Of a DNA stretch of 64,000 nucleotides, positions 1 to 11,231 are shown in pieces. Origin of the DNA: Hypericum androsaemum (Eukaryota; Streptophyta; Magnoliopsida; Malpighiales; Hypericaceae); contig OZ023198.1 in the NCBI GenBank assembly GCA_963995505.1, positions 5,418,558 through 5,482,557 on the forward strand, in the 5' to 3' direction. The translations under genes and the position numbers were made by a program. The notes under the pieces are model-generated. The model was given only the letters and a program-made list of their open reading frames with translations. It ran no database searches and had not been told where the DNA came from. Numbering within the stretch: position 1 is the stretch's first letter; each line of letters opens with the position of its first letter.

Positions 1-424
1 AGGAAGGGCAGCAGCCGTGGCAGGGATGACCGGTGGCACGTGGGCGGCATCACCGGAGGACGGCTCTCGCGGTGGCTCACGATGTGGTGAGGCGCCGGGA
101 AGAGTCGGAGTCAAAAACCTGTTGGGTTTCTTCTCCACAGCTCGGGTCACACAATTTCTCCTCTCTCCGGAGCGATTGTAGGCGTGCAAGGAGGTGACGG
201 CATCACGGTGTGGTCGGCGGGGCCTCGGTCGGCTGGAAAGTGAGACGGTAGGCGGTGGGTTGGCCGCTCGCGTAGCTAGCAGCGGTGTTCTCGTGGTCTC
301 CTTCAAAAGCCCTAAACAGGTTCTGTCACTTATTTATTTATTTTTTTGAATAGAATGAACTCCGATCAACTGGATCGAACACGATCGAATACCACGAGGA
401 ACGAAAGCGGCTCTTGATACCAAC
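1..424 (-). mobile_element. Edge of a minus-strand LTR retrotransposon with antisense primer-binding site
   Basis: Positions 410-422 read, on the minus strand, as a primer-binding site of the form TGGTATCAAGAGC, complementary to plant initiator-Met tRNA as in copia elements. It is followed (in plus coordinates) by AC and then TG at 425, which fits the end of a 5' LTR on the minus strand. The GC-rich stretch 1-330 would then be the internal leader of that element, which continues off the left edge. No gag or pol frame is visible. The far LTR end was not located, so the boundary beyond 425 is unknown. Confidence 0.35.
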
Positions 425-1627
425 TGATGCAGTGGAAGCTTGTGGATAGGCAATCGTGAGTCCGTTGATTCTGAGAATACCGAAAATCGACACGGAATAT
501 AGGGAAAACCTTAGATTTTCATTAATCAAATATCAACCATCTAAAACAATAGCGTATCGGTCCTAATTATAGAAAACCAAAACAAACCTATTACATAGAA
601 TTTAACCATAAATCAAACTCCTAATAATAATCTAAACCTATAGATAATTAATAATAAAACTATAGATAATTAATAAACTAACTTCATCCTTATCTCCATC
701 ACGACCATATACACCCAATCTCAAACCGAGATTCTAGGCCAAAAAATTAGATGGATGTCCTTCCTCTTCCTTTCCGGTGCACCATCCATCCCATAGGATA
801 TGGTATGTCAAGGACCACAGGGCTACAAGTTATTCCCAGTATGATATCCGAAAATTAAAAATGTAATATAGCATGAGGTTATTAATTGGAGCTCGCTGAA
901 GGAATCAGATCCTTTGAATATGGAAGAGTATAGAATATCATGAGCATCACCTATAAAAATAAAAATAAAAGAGTATCATGAGCATCAAAAGTTTTGCACC
1001 AGAAAGCAGGAGCCCTGCAGTTTCTAGTTGTTCAGGGAGCTGCCATACAAGCACCATATACTTGATGCATCCAAATCCATGAAGAATTATTGCACTGTAA
1101 TCAAGTAACCCGTATAGCTTACGCTGTCATAAATGACAACCACTAAGCGATCCGCCAAGTTAACTGAGCAGTATCTTTCCATTGGACCCTTTCTTCTAAT
1201 TAGATGATTCAATAATTCTTTCGTGTTTTTTTGTTGGTATTTTGGTTCAAGTGTATATATTTCTTGGGCTGGCTCATTAATTGGTGTCCGGAGCAGAAAA
1301 TTCCTCTTCCGGCCCATTTAAACCCAATTCCAGCCCACCACTTCCTTGGATCAAAAGGAGCCAGTCAGCAACCTTGAGCAGCCCAGAGTTTCTTGCAGAT
1401 AAGGCCACATCAGCAGCCTTATCTTCTTCCCATTGGTCGGCGTGGATCCTAGATAGCCCGAGACACACGTCCCACCATCACCTGCCTTTTCCATACTTGC
1501 TTCTCTTGTCACTTCCTGTCTGTCTGGTGGCCCTTGCAACTTGTGCCTATCACAAAGTCTGCAATCTGGTCTTAATTTGTAATTTTTTTTGAAATAGTCT
1601 TAATTTCATAATTTGTACTTTATTAAA
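425..1627. other. AT-rich non-coding stretch, possible LTR remnant, no gene seen
   Basis: The first part (425 to roughly 900) may be LTR sequence belonging to the primer-binding site at 410-422. The rest shows only short open frames with no recognisable domain. A frame at 1281-1592 (about 100 codons, plus strand) has ordinary composition and no motif that I recognise, and I do not call it a gene. Confidence 0.4.
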
Positions 1628-2597
1628 GAGTTTTTACCGAATATGGTACTACAGTACAAATTTATTATTAATATAGTGTTATTGTTGAAAAAATTTCAAA
1701 AATAGTGTCTGTTTTCCAGATCAAAAAAATTTTCGACCTAGGATTAAAATCAAAAAAAAATTTCAACTTCTATTATCGAGAAAATCTTTTCAACTTTTCC
1801 CCAGATCCAAACTTTTTTTCTACCTGAAGAAAGAAATTTCCAAGTCGGAAAAAAATTTTTACCTAAGAAAAGAATGCAACGCGTGACATTTCCACAAAGG
1901 AAGGTTGCGTTCCGATATTTTTTACGAAGCGGGTGCGTGGGATTAAAAGTCTGGTGTGGGGCCCTATATGTTTTTAAACGTTATGTTATACTTTTCCCCA
2001 TGAAAGTATGTTCCCCAATTAAACGTTAAACGTTATATTCCGAAATTAAAAAAAAAACTTTTCCCCCACCTTAATTTACTTTCATGTGTCAACTTTGTCT
2101 TTAATTATGTTATACTACAATCGAATAACAAACTTTTTTGGACAAATAAATATTTAGTAAATAAAAGATTAATTAAACATTATAGGAATTTCCCATAATG
2201 TCCCTCTTTTTCCACCTTAAAAAGAGAGACAATGATGCTATAAATCGTACCATGTCTTAAAAAATATTTATATCATTCATATTTGAATATTACTGTATCG
2301 ACTAATCTAAATTAATTCAATGATAATTTTTGTAAGTAATAAATCTTTCACCACGAGTATTAACTCTTGTAAGAAAATAAATTATCCATCTTATGAATTA
2401 AAAATAATGGCTCATTAAATTCCCAAATTCTATTTAATTAATGATTAACCTCAGGTCGAATATTTTTTACGATTTCAGCACCCCAGGTCAAAAAAAAAAA
2501 TTGATCCACGGAACAGACACCATTCTCAAATTATTTTAACAATAATACTATATTAATAATAAATTTATATTGTAGCACCATATTAGAAAAAATTTTC
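1628..2597. mobile_element. Non-autonomous TIR transposon, about 970 bp, with 8-bp target duplication
   Basis: The two ends are inverted copies of each other over roughly 90 bp. The left end includes ATGGTACTACAG followed by a TTATTATTAATATAGT run; the right end gives ATGGTGCTACA and the same run when reverse complemented. The element is flanked by TTATTAAA at 1620-1627 and again at 2598-2605. There is no transposase frame inside. The interior is rich in short A/T tracts bounded by AGGTC or GACCT, which themselves form small palindromes. An 8-bp duplication would suit hAT, but a 9-bp one (MULE) with a mutated base is possible. Confidence 0.7.
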
Positions 2598-2739
2598 TTA
2601 TTAAATGACTTGTCGTGTGTAAGTGGACGAAGAACTTAGGTCCTCTTGTCAAATTATAACGCCCTCGGTGAACGAGCCACAATTGAAACAATACCATTTT
2701 ATCCCCAAAATAGTGTACTGTTTAAAATATTATGGTATT

Positions 2740-3770
2740 CTTTTTTCAGGTCCAATTTTTTTTGACCTGAGGTCTTCAAATCGAAATTTTTTTGACCTGG
2801 AATCAAATCAAAATTTTTTTTTACTTCCGTGGTCGAAGGAATCTTTTCGATTTTGGTCCTAGGTCAAAAAAAATTTCGACCTGAGGACCCAAATCGAAAT
2901 ACTTTTTCAACTTCTCTAGGATGAGGTTATCCACAAAAATCCGGAAAAGTTGGATTTGGGCTGATTCTCTTTCCGGATAGGAACTACATCAAAAAAATTT
3001 TCGACCTATGGTACACCCAGATCCAATTTCTTTTTTGGTTTTAATCCCAGGTCAAAAAAATTTTGACCTGGTGTGTGTCACCACGACCAGTAAAAATACC
3101 GGGCCAAATACGAAATCGATACAACCAATATACACAAAAAAATTCGACCCCGCTGCTCACCGTTCGCCGCGCGTCTCCCGCTGACCTCGTCGCCGTTCGT
3201 CCTCCCGCCGTCTCCCCATTCGTCCCTCCCTCTCCATCATCATAAGTTCACAAAATAAAATTGCAAAACAATGTTTGATGAATTAAAATTGATTACAAAG
3301 TATTTAAAAATAACGTACCTGAGAGACTCTTAAAAACAAGGGCCCGTTCTTCTGTGATGAAGAAGAAACTCTTCAGAAGGAGGTTTCCATTATATAGACC
3401 CTAGGTCGGAATTATTTTTTGATCTTATTGATTCCAGGTCGAAAAAATATTTCGACTTGTGACTTGCCCGACGAAAATCAAACTTTATTCGGATTGTATC
3501 GAGATGACCCTAGGTCGAAATTTTTTTTCGATCTGGGTCTTCTCTCTCCTCCAGGTCAAAATTTTTTTAAACCTGGGTCAAAAACCGAAAAGATCCGTTC
3601 GACCATAGAAGTAAAAAAAAAATCGATTTTGGTCCTAGGTCAAAAGTTTTTTCCGATCTGAGAATCCCAGGTCGAACGAACACCATTTTGAATTTTTTTT
3701 CAAGAGTAACACAATATTGATAAATATACTTATAGAGTAATACCATATTGGACAAAAACCCAAAATAAAA
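2740..3770. repeat. Second, degraded relative of the preceding TIR element
   Basis: The right end (about 3690-3765) resembles the right end of the 1628-2597 element: a short run before CACCATT, then a stretch ending in TAATACCATATTGGAC. The interior has many copies of A-tract palindromes flanked by AGGTC and GACCT (for example near 2855-2885, 3050-3070, 3400-3450, 3510-3560 and 3630-3670). The left end could not be defined with confidence. No gene is visible; the small open frames come from the repeated motifs. Confidence 0.4.
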
Positions 3771-4094
3771 CGAATAACCCAACACACAAAGTAAAAGCTA
3801 ATCACACGCAAATATGAAGGATATCTTCTGAGTTTGTCGCGTGTTAACTAAATATATTATATATATTATAAAAAATGTTTAATTTATTCCTCTTATCTCA
3901 CTCATTTATAGTTTAATAAGTTGTTAATTGAATCAAAATATTAAATTAAACTTAAATAAATCATCATTTGTTGATTTAGAGTATTCTAATGATTAAGCTT
4001 TCAAATATAAAACAAGATGATATTTTTAGTTTGTGCATTTTGAAACTTAATTTGCTGTTTGGTACTTATTAATCCAAAGTTACTATATTAAAAA

Positions 4095-5329
4095 GGGTAA
4101 ATTATTCTCACATCCCTGAGGTTTGGTCACCCTCCTTCTAAGGTCCCTGACTTTTGGAAAAAGATTATCCCATCCCTAAGTTTTGATGATAATAGACTAT
4201 CGGGTCCCTAGAGCCGGAATATTCCATATTCTCCGGCGACCCCCCACTTGAAAAGACAAAAATACCCCTTACTTGGAAAAAGGCAAAAAAAAAAAGAAAA
4301 TTAATCCACTTTCATCAAACAAAAAGGAGAGAAAATTAGAGAAAGATAATCTACCGCCATCAAACATAAACTAATCCACCACTCGGTCATCTTAAAATCA
4401 ATTGAAATCAATTTCAAGCTCCACCCCCAAATCAGCTAAATCAGTGAGGTCATTAATGTCGTGTAAAGTCCTCCCTCGATTGAGTTCGCCGAGTTCTACA
4501 CACAGGGGAACCACACTGTAATTTTCTCTGGGTTCCCAAAGTTCTAAGCTAGGACAAATAAACCCATCTCCAAATTACCCAAAGACTGGGACTTTACCCC
4601 AAAAACCCAGCTCTCAGGACAGAAGGACGGAGACTGAGACGGAGAAAATAAGGGACTGGATTCAGCTCGACGAAGTCGCCGCAGCCGTGGACTGGATCAG
4701 CGGAGGCATGAGCGAGCAACGACAGGACGACAGAGACGGAGAAAAAAAGGACTTTACGAGGAGCCGTAGTAGTCCGAGATGACATCGTCTTCGTTGTTAT
4801 GACGGCCTTCTTAATCCTAACAACCTCAGGGATGGGTAGGGCGGGAGTCCATCGGCTAGGCCTGATCCAAGGACGAGGAGGACCAGATCGTCCTCCGCGA
4901 GATCGAAACCATAAAGCACCGAATCGGCCACGACGCCTCCTTTGGCTTCATCCACGCTCGGCCACAACGCCTCCTTCAGGCTTCCCAAACTGCGAGAGGA
5001 GGGAAATTGACGAGTCGGCCTTTGACGGTGGAGGGTAACAGAGGCGGAGTTGTGGGGTTTTTTTTTGGGTTGTTGGTTACTTTGGATTTCGAGTGGTGAA
5101 GTTTGGTTGCTAAAGTGGATTTCTGGTTTACTTTTGTTTTTTTTTTCAAGTGAGAGGGCATTTTGGTCATTTCAAGTGGGGGTTCACCGGAGAAAAGAGA
5201 ATATTCCGGCCCCAGAGACCCGGGAGTCTATTATCATCAAAACTTAGGGACGGAACAATCTTTTTCCAAAATCCAGGGACCCTAGGAGGAGGGTGACCAA
5301 AGTCCAGGGATGTGAGAGTAATTTGCCCC
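4095..5329. mobile_element. MULE-type element with about 190-bp terminal inverted repeats
   Basis: The left arm (4095-about 4285, beginning GGGTAAATTATTCTCACATC) is matched in inverse by the right arm (about 5150-5329, whose reverse complement begins GGGGCAAATTACTCTCACAT). The match covers most of 190 bp and includes the TTTTGATGATAATAGACT stretch in both arms. The flanks read ATTAAAAA on the left and TTTAAAAA on the right, an imperfect 8-bp duplication. Long TIRs and a GC-richer centre fit a Mutator-like non-autonomous element. A short frame at about 4872-5035 (plus) could be captured coding sequence, but I do not recognise it. No transposase is present. Confidence 0.7.
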
Positions 5330-5616
5330 TTTAAAAATTGTTATACTTGAGTTAATATAAAAATTCCACGTTAAAATTAGAGTTGCAGATGGGTACAGTC
5401 CGTATATCTTGTTCACATGGTCCCTCTCCAAATTAATTAATCTTGTAGGGGGAAAGGACAATTGTGAACATGTATTGTTTTTGTCTTTTGTATCGTTGAT
5501 TTATATTATACAAAGACCTCACCCGCCAATCTCTTCTTTGCTCAACTAATCTTCTTCGTCGATCATTTCCCTCTTTCGTTAAACAAAAAAAAAAGAGAAA
5601 AAATAAGAAGTTGGTT
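5330..5616 (+). promoter_or_regulatory. Presumed promoter and 5' UTR of the intact NLR
   Basis: This is the only sequence between the MULE-type element and the NLR start codon at 5617. A TATA-like TTATATTATA lies at 5511-5520, about 100 bp before the ATG, and is followed by a pyrimidine-rich leader. The upstream transposon lies within 300 bp of the start and could supply or disturb regulatory sequence. The promoter assignment is inferred from position only. Confidence 0.4.
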
Positions 5617-8600
5617 ATGGAGGAGGCCGCGGCTGATTTCGCTGTGTCCACTGTTCTGGAGATTTTGCTTGGTCCAATCAAAAGGCACATTGGTTACGCT
5701 TTTGAGTTCAGGAGCAAGGTCAACGCACTCAGCGTCGAGAACAGCAAGCTGAAGCTGGAGAGAGAGAGCTTGCGTGATTCTATCGAAGATGCACGAAAAC
5801 GAGGGGAAGTGATCAAGCCTCGTGTTCTTGATTGGCAAACTGAGGCCGAAACGGCCATTGCAGACGCTGAAGATGTTGTCCGGAACGGAGAGGAGACAGC
5901 TCAGAAGAGTTGCTTACTCTGTCTCAATTTGAAGGCCCGATACCGGGTGGGCAAGAAGGCGGACCAAGGAATGCCAGGTAACTTGTTCATCTTTTAATAC
6001 TTCAACCAACTCTCGTATACTTATTAACAATGATTTACTTTCGGACACGGTTGTTAGTTAAGCATGAACTGGTAACACAATAGCAAGTTTAATTATTTGC
6101 TATCTTAGGTGTTATTCAACTACTTGCCCAAAAGGACAGGCTTGGAACCAATATATCCAACCTTCCTGATCAGCAACAAATTGTTAAGCCACCCTTGGAA
6201 GGCTATGAGGCACAATCGAGGACCATAATTCTAAACGAGGTGATCGATACATTCTCGGATCCTAATATTACCATGGTTGGACTGCATGGAACGGGTGGTA
6301 TTGGGAAAACCACTTTAGCAAACGAGGTCTACCATCAAGCTACAGCTAAGTCATTATTTTATAAGGTAGTCATAGCAAAGGTGACCGCAATGCCAGAGAC
6401 GAGGGTCATTCAAGATACGATTGCAGAATTTATCATCGGGTCAAAGTTAGAAGAGAGCACCGATGACGCTAGAGCTAGTGGACTGAATCGGAGGTTGAAT
6501 GAGATCTTGAAGTACAAGAAGATTTTAATCATTCTAGATGACATCTGGAGTGTGCTGGATCTAGATAAAGTGGGGATCCCTACTGAGAGTAAGGGCTGCA
6601 AAATACTGATGACGTCTAGAAGACTGGATTTGTTGTCTGAAATGGGGTCAACAAAAAATTTTTCTCTTAAATTTCTGTCTAAGGAGGAGTCCATGAGTTT
6701 GTTTGAGAAGAGAGTGACTGTAATTAAAGATCGCAAAATTGCCGAGAAGATATTGGCCAGATGTGATGGACTTCCATTATTGATTGTCACGATTGCTGAG
6801 CTTCTCAAAAACAAAAAGGAGGATTTGGATGCCTGGCTAGATGTCTTAACAAAACTATCCAAGTTCGACAGTCAAGAAGTAAGAGATAAAGTGTACCTTA
6901 TCTTGGAGCTAAGCTATGATCGTTTGCCTCGCACAGAAACCAAACTAATTTTTTTGCTCTGTGGTATTTGTAGTTGGTCATCTTTCAAATTGACTGATTT
7001 GTTATGGTATAGCTTTGGTTTGGGCCTGCTCAAGAAGTACACTATTATAAGCCAGGCGAGAAGACACTTGAAAACATTGATTGGTGAACTCAAGGCTTGC
7101 AGCCTTTTGGACATTGATGAGCATGGTGATATAAGGATGCATGATGTGGTCCGGGATGTTGCTATCTGGATAGCATGTAGGGAAGGACTCGCTTTCAGAA
7201 ACAATGATGACAATGAGTTGACACAGTGGCCGAGTGGGAATGAAATCAGCAATTGCACCAAAGTTTCAATGATCTGGATCAATTTTGAGAATCTTCCTGA
7301 AAATTTGGAATGCTCAAATGTTGAATTCTTGCTACTCTTCAAGAGGGGTCTAGTCAATATTCCAGATTCAACTTTTCAAGGGACTAAACAACTGAAAGTC
7401 GTTCACTTCAATGAGGTGAAATTTGCTTATGTGCCTGGATCTTTGTACTCCCTAAAAAATCTTCACACTCTGTATCTGGAAAATTGCGAACTTCCAAATC
7501 TGGATGCCGCTATCAGACAATTGGAGAGCTTGGAGATCCTCAGCTTTCGTGGATCCGATCTGGAAGCATTGCCAAGTGAAGTAGGCCAACTAGCTTGGCT
7601 AAAGTTGTTGGATTTGAGCTGGTGCCATCATCTCAAGTTCATTCCAGCAAATGTTATATCGAAGCTGACCTCATTAGAAGAATTGCTTATGAAGCATAGC
7701 TTTAAGAATTGGGAAATTGAGGGGCATAGCAGTGGAAGCAATGCAAGGCTTTCAGAGCTAAAATGTTTGTCTAATCTTGCATCTTTGGAGGTATTTGTCC
7801 CGAATGCCCAGGCATTGCCAGGATCTTTCTTCTCCATGTGCTTGGAAAGATATGAGATAATGATAGGAGAAGATGTGTGGGGATGGGGCGGGGATCTTGA
7901 CTATGGAAAAACAAAGTCAATGAAAGTGGACTTGAGTACAAGCATTGATCTGCTCGAAAAGACTAGAAATATGTTGATGGAAGCAGAAGTTGTAAATCTA
8001 AGTGGCATCGATGGGGTGACAAATCTTTCGGATAGCGAAGGCTTCCCCAAATGCAAGGAACTCTCCATCAGGGAATCATCTACGCTCCAACAAATTGTTG
8101 ACTGTGGGACAACTGTATCTTTCAGTGAGTTGAAGACACTTTATATCTCCTACTGCCATGAATTGAAGTCTCTCTTCTCGGTTTCAGCGGTCCAAAATCT
8201 CCCCCAACTGGAGAATCTAGAAATAGAATATTGCTACAAAATGGAAGCGCTCTTTGTTGTTGACGAGGAAAGTACTCAAGTCTTGGAGTTTCCTTGTTTA
8301 CGCCACCTCAACCTCTGGGATCTACCCCAACTTAAGTGCTTCCTCGACGTAAGAACATCAAAGTCTTCGAAGACTGCATCGACAACGACTAAGCTAACGT
8401 CTCTTTTCAATGAAACGGTATTCACCTTATCACTATTTCATTCAACTTCTGCTACCTTACTTTTTCTTATTTTGTTTAAGCCTTTAAAAAAAAATACGTA
8501 ACAAGATTTCATGTTTCCCATCACAGGTTGCACTTCCTAGCTTGGAAATATTGAAACTCTATTCAATTGACAACATTGAAATGATTTGGAGCAGTGGAGC

Positions 8601-9072
8601 ATCAAGAGCATCTGGCCAACTAAATTCATTAAGAATTTGGAATTGTGATAAGTTACACAGAGTTTTCCCAGATTCAACCCAACATAGTTTCCACAAGTTG
8701 GAGTCGCTACATATTTCACATTGCGGAAGTTTGAAACTTTTATTTCCTCTAGTCATTGCCAAAACATTCTCAGAGCTCAAAAATCTAAATGTAGAGAACT
8801 GTGATGAATTGGAAGAGATCGTAGAAGCAGGAGAAGAATCCACAAACAGTCTCCCGTTCTGTTTCTTCCTCCAACTTACGTCCTTGACTCTTCGGCAATT
8901 GCAAGAATTGAGAAGCTTATATCCATTTGGTGACACTTCCAAATGGCCAAACTTGGGAAAAGTGATGATACACGACTGCCCGAAAACCATAGGCATTTCG
9001 TTATTTGGTGAACATGGAAGTCCGACAGAAGTTGGCCAATCCCATTTCATTAAGGTACGACTGATGGTCTAG
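5617..9072 (+). CDS. CC-NB-ARC-LRR disease resistance protein (RPS2/At4g27190-like), apparently intact
   Basis: This is an intracellular immune receptor of the coiled-coil NLR class, which senses pathogen effectors and acts as an ATP/ADP switch. Exon 1 is 5617-5977 and encodes the coiled coil. Intron 1 (GT at 5978, AG at 6107-6108) interrupts a Gly codon. Exon 2 is 6109-8417, the next intron is 8418-8526, and exon 3 starts at 8527. Visible NB-ARC motifs, numbered from the 5617 ATG: P-loop GTGGIGKTT near 181-189, kinase-2 ILIILDD near 259-265, RNBS-B near 283-292, GLPL at 341-344, MHD at 464-466. Irregular LRRs run from about residue 500 to 1066. Exon 3 ends at 9054 in AAG followed by GTACGA, a consensus donor. 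If unspliced, the frame stops at 9072; if spliced, it joins the HMA exons downstream. The minus-strand open frames across it are shadows. Confidence 0.9.
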
Positions 9073-9359
9073 TTAATTTTCGAAGCTTCTTTTAATTATT
9101 TTTCAAAACCTTAAAAAAATTACTAGTTAATTTTCCTAACATAAGCCTCACCATAAAATCACGTTGCCACAAAAAAAAAACCTTTTGTCAGGCAGATGTG
9201 ATTCTTCATTCTAATTCTACTTTCGATTCGCTTCTTTTCTGTTATATGTTATAGGCAAAAGAATACTTTGACACTCACCCTTGGTGATAATTATCTTGCT
9301 CCATATTTTCAGGCATTCAATATGACGAGTGAATTGACCTTTTTTGTATATTTTCTTAG

Positions 9360-10120
9360 CAGAAAATTGTGTTGAAGTTGGATCTGCACGATGATAAGGC
9401 TATGCAAAAAGCGATGCAAAAAGTTTCTTGCCTCCCAGGTATTTACTTTAATCAATTCCTACCCCGTTAGTTTAACTGTGTCATGGCACCGAATTACCTG
9501 GTTGCTAGTTGCAAGTTTGTTGAATAATGATTAATAATCATTATCAATCAATAGTTTTAAAATTGAGTTTAATATAGTTATTCTAAGGTAACTTTTTTTT
9601 TGGGTGCGAAGTTATTCTAACGTAACTTAAGACACGCTGTTTCTTGTATAATTCTCTGTTAAAGATAGGGTGTCGAGTAATAAGGGATTTGGCCTATCAA
9701 TTATTGTACTGGTCATCGTTGTTCCCCGTAGATCTTCTTGGAGTGCAAAATTATTCGGAGTAAAATGAAACGTGACAGTGCGTTTGACTTTTCATTAATC
9801 TCGAAATCATTGCAGGGGTAGACTCGATATCCATGGACATGAAGGACAAGAAATTAACGGTGACGGGCGACATCGACCCGGTCAACGTGGTCCGGAAGCT
9901 GAGGAAGATCTGCCACACCGAGATAGTCTTGGTGGGGCTGGCGAAGGAAGACGGCGGCAAGAAGGACGACGGCAAGAAGAAGGACGATCACCAAAACCAT
10001 CAACATTTCGGACCCGAGTTTGTTTATAGGCAGCCGGAATACTATCCTCCTCATTACATGAACAACCAGTACTACGCTAGAAGCTCCGAGGAGGATCCAA
10101 ATTCTTGTGTTATCTGTTGA
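9360..10120 (+). CDS. HMA (heavy-metal-associated) domain module with CaaX box, probably the C-terminus of the upstream NLR
   Basis: Exon 9360-9438 and exon 9816-10120 (intron 9439-9815, GT-AG) encode about 127 residues: a ferredoxin-like HMA fold starting [13 protein letters not shown], then [15 protein letters not shown], a lysine/aspartate-rich linker, a His/Tyr-rich tail, and a final CVIC, a canonical CaaX prenylation motif. This is the HIPP family layout. The classical MxCxxC metal ligands are absent (LHDDK at that position), as in the HIPP clade that supplies integrated HMA domains to some NLRs. TAG lies directly upstream in frame, so a preceding exon is required. HIPP genes normally have a tiny MK exon there, but none was found between 9055 and 9359. 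The NLR exon ending in ...FIK at 9054 is in the right phase. The alternative is a separate HIPP gene with an unseen first exon. Confidence 0.8.
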
Positions 10121-11231
10121 GTAATTATATATTAATTCGTTGATATACAACTAAGGAAGGTAATTTAATAAGAAAATATCAGCGCAACTGATATAGGCAA
10201 CAATAGAGTGAATTTTGTACAGTAAGTGTTGGCGGTGATCTCTATGTTTCTTTTTTGATACGTAAATTGTTATTATCAAAAGGTTCTGCATTACACCTTT
10301 CGTCTCTAAGTTACCCCTCAGCCGTGCGCGGCCCTGGCTCAGAGCCAAGATGCATGTGCTTTCCCTGCAGACAAGCTGCCAATTGAGACAGTGCCAAGTC
10401 AGTTTCTGAATGTTGAGAGAATGTATTGAATCTTAAAGAATAACCGATTATAATAATAATAAAAGTTGATACAGATTTTGGAGGGGTGGAACTTGAAAAG
10501 TTCTTTATCCGTTGCTCTTCTCTTTCTGCCTCGTTTACAAGGGGATCATCCACATCATTTCTAGCAGGGAATCCCTCTTGAAGTTGTACTATAGCACCTT
10601 GAAGCTAGCTAGTTGCTAGTGTTGGACTCATTAACAAGTGTCAAAAATTTACTCATTACTTTTAAAGTTTTGAGTTGGATATGAATTCTAACATGATATC
10701 AGCGGGTTGTCCTCACACGATTTCTGTTTTATCGCACTTAGATCAAGTCCGTGCAAACTTCAGTCAGATGGGCTTTGTTTGAGGAGACATGGGTGAAAAT
10801 CCACCTTAAATTACCTGTACGTTTCTGTACTCTCTCTCAGGATCTTGTTGTTTTGCCAATAAATTAAAGGCATGAACATTGCAACTAGCCACTGTACTCT
10901 CTTACGACCATAAACGCACTGTATTTTTTATTGAAAGATAACGTGTTGTACTTGGACCTGGTGATCATTATGCAGCAGAAACTTTTAGATCCCGTCGGTT
11001 CTTTTATCTGATAAGCGTCTGTTCTCTGTCAGATTCTTCTAACAACTGTCATAAGCTGTCGTAGTTAGTCATCGTTTTTCGATACGATCAATCGTTGCTT
11101 CCTAGACTAAATTCAGTTTGGTCGAGGCTCGAGTACGTCAGACCCTCTTGGAGGTGGCTCCATTGAGTGGAGGTACTTCTCGAAAGCGAGCATTCCTGCA
11201 GAACACAAGAACAATATGCATCAAGAGAAGA
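10121..11231. other. Intergenic, no gene supported
   Basis: This is the 3' flank of the NLR-HMA gene. Short frames (for example 10311-10553 minus) have no recognisable domain. At 10621-10693 a stretch starting TGTTGGACTC and ending CTAACA is followed by TGATATCAG, which resembles a truncated LTR plus primer-binding site, but it is too short and degraded to call. Confidence 0.4.

Noticed and set aside
1281..1592. 103-codon plus-strand frame as a small gene
   Set aside because: It has no domain, no copy elsewhere in the window and no clear promoter.
6410..6862. 150-codon open frame on the minus strand
   Set aside because: It lies antisense to the NB-ARC coding exon and has no domain; it is a shadow of the NLR frame.
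10621..10700. Solo LTR or TRIM with a primer-binding site
   Set aside because: The end motifs are plausible but the piece is under 80 bp and no target duplication was found.
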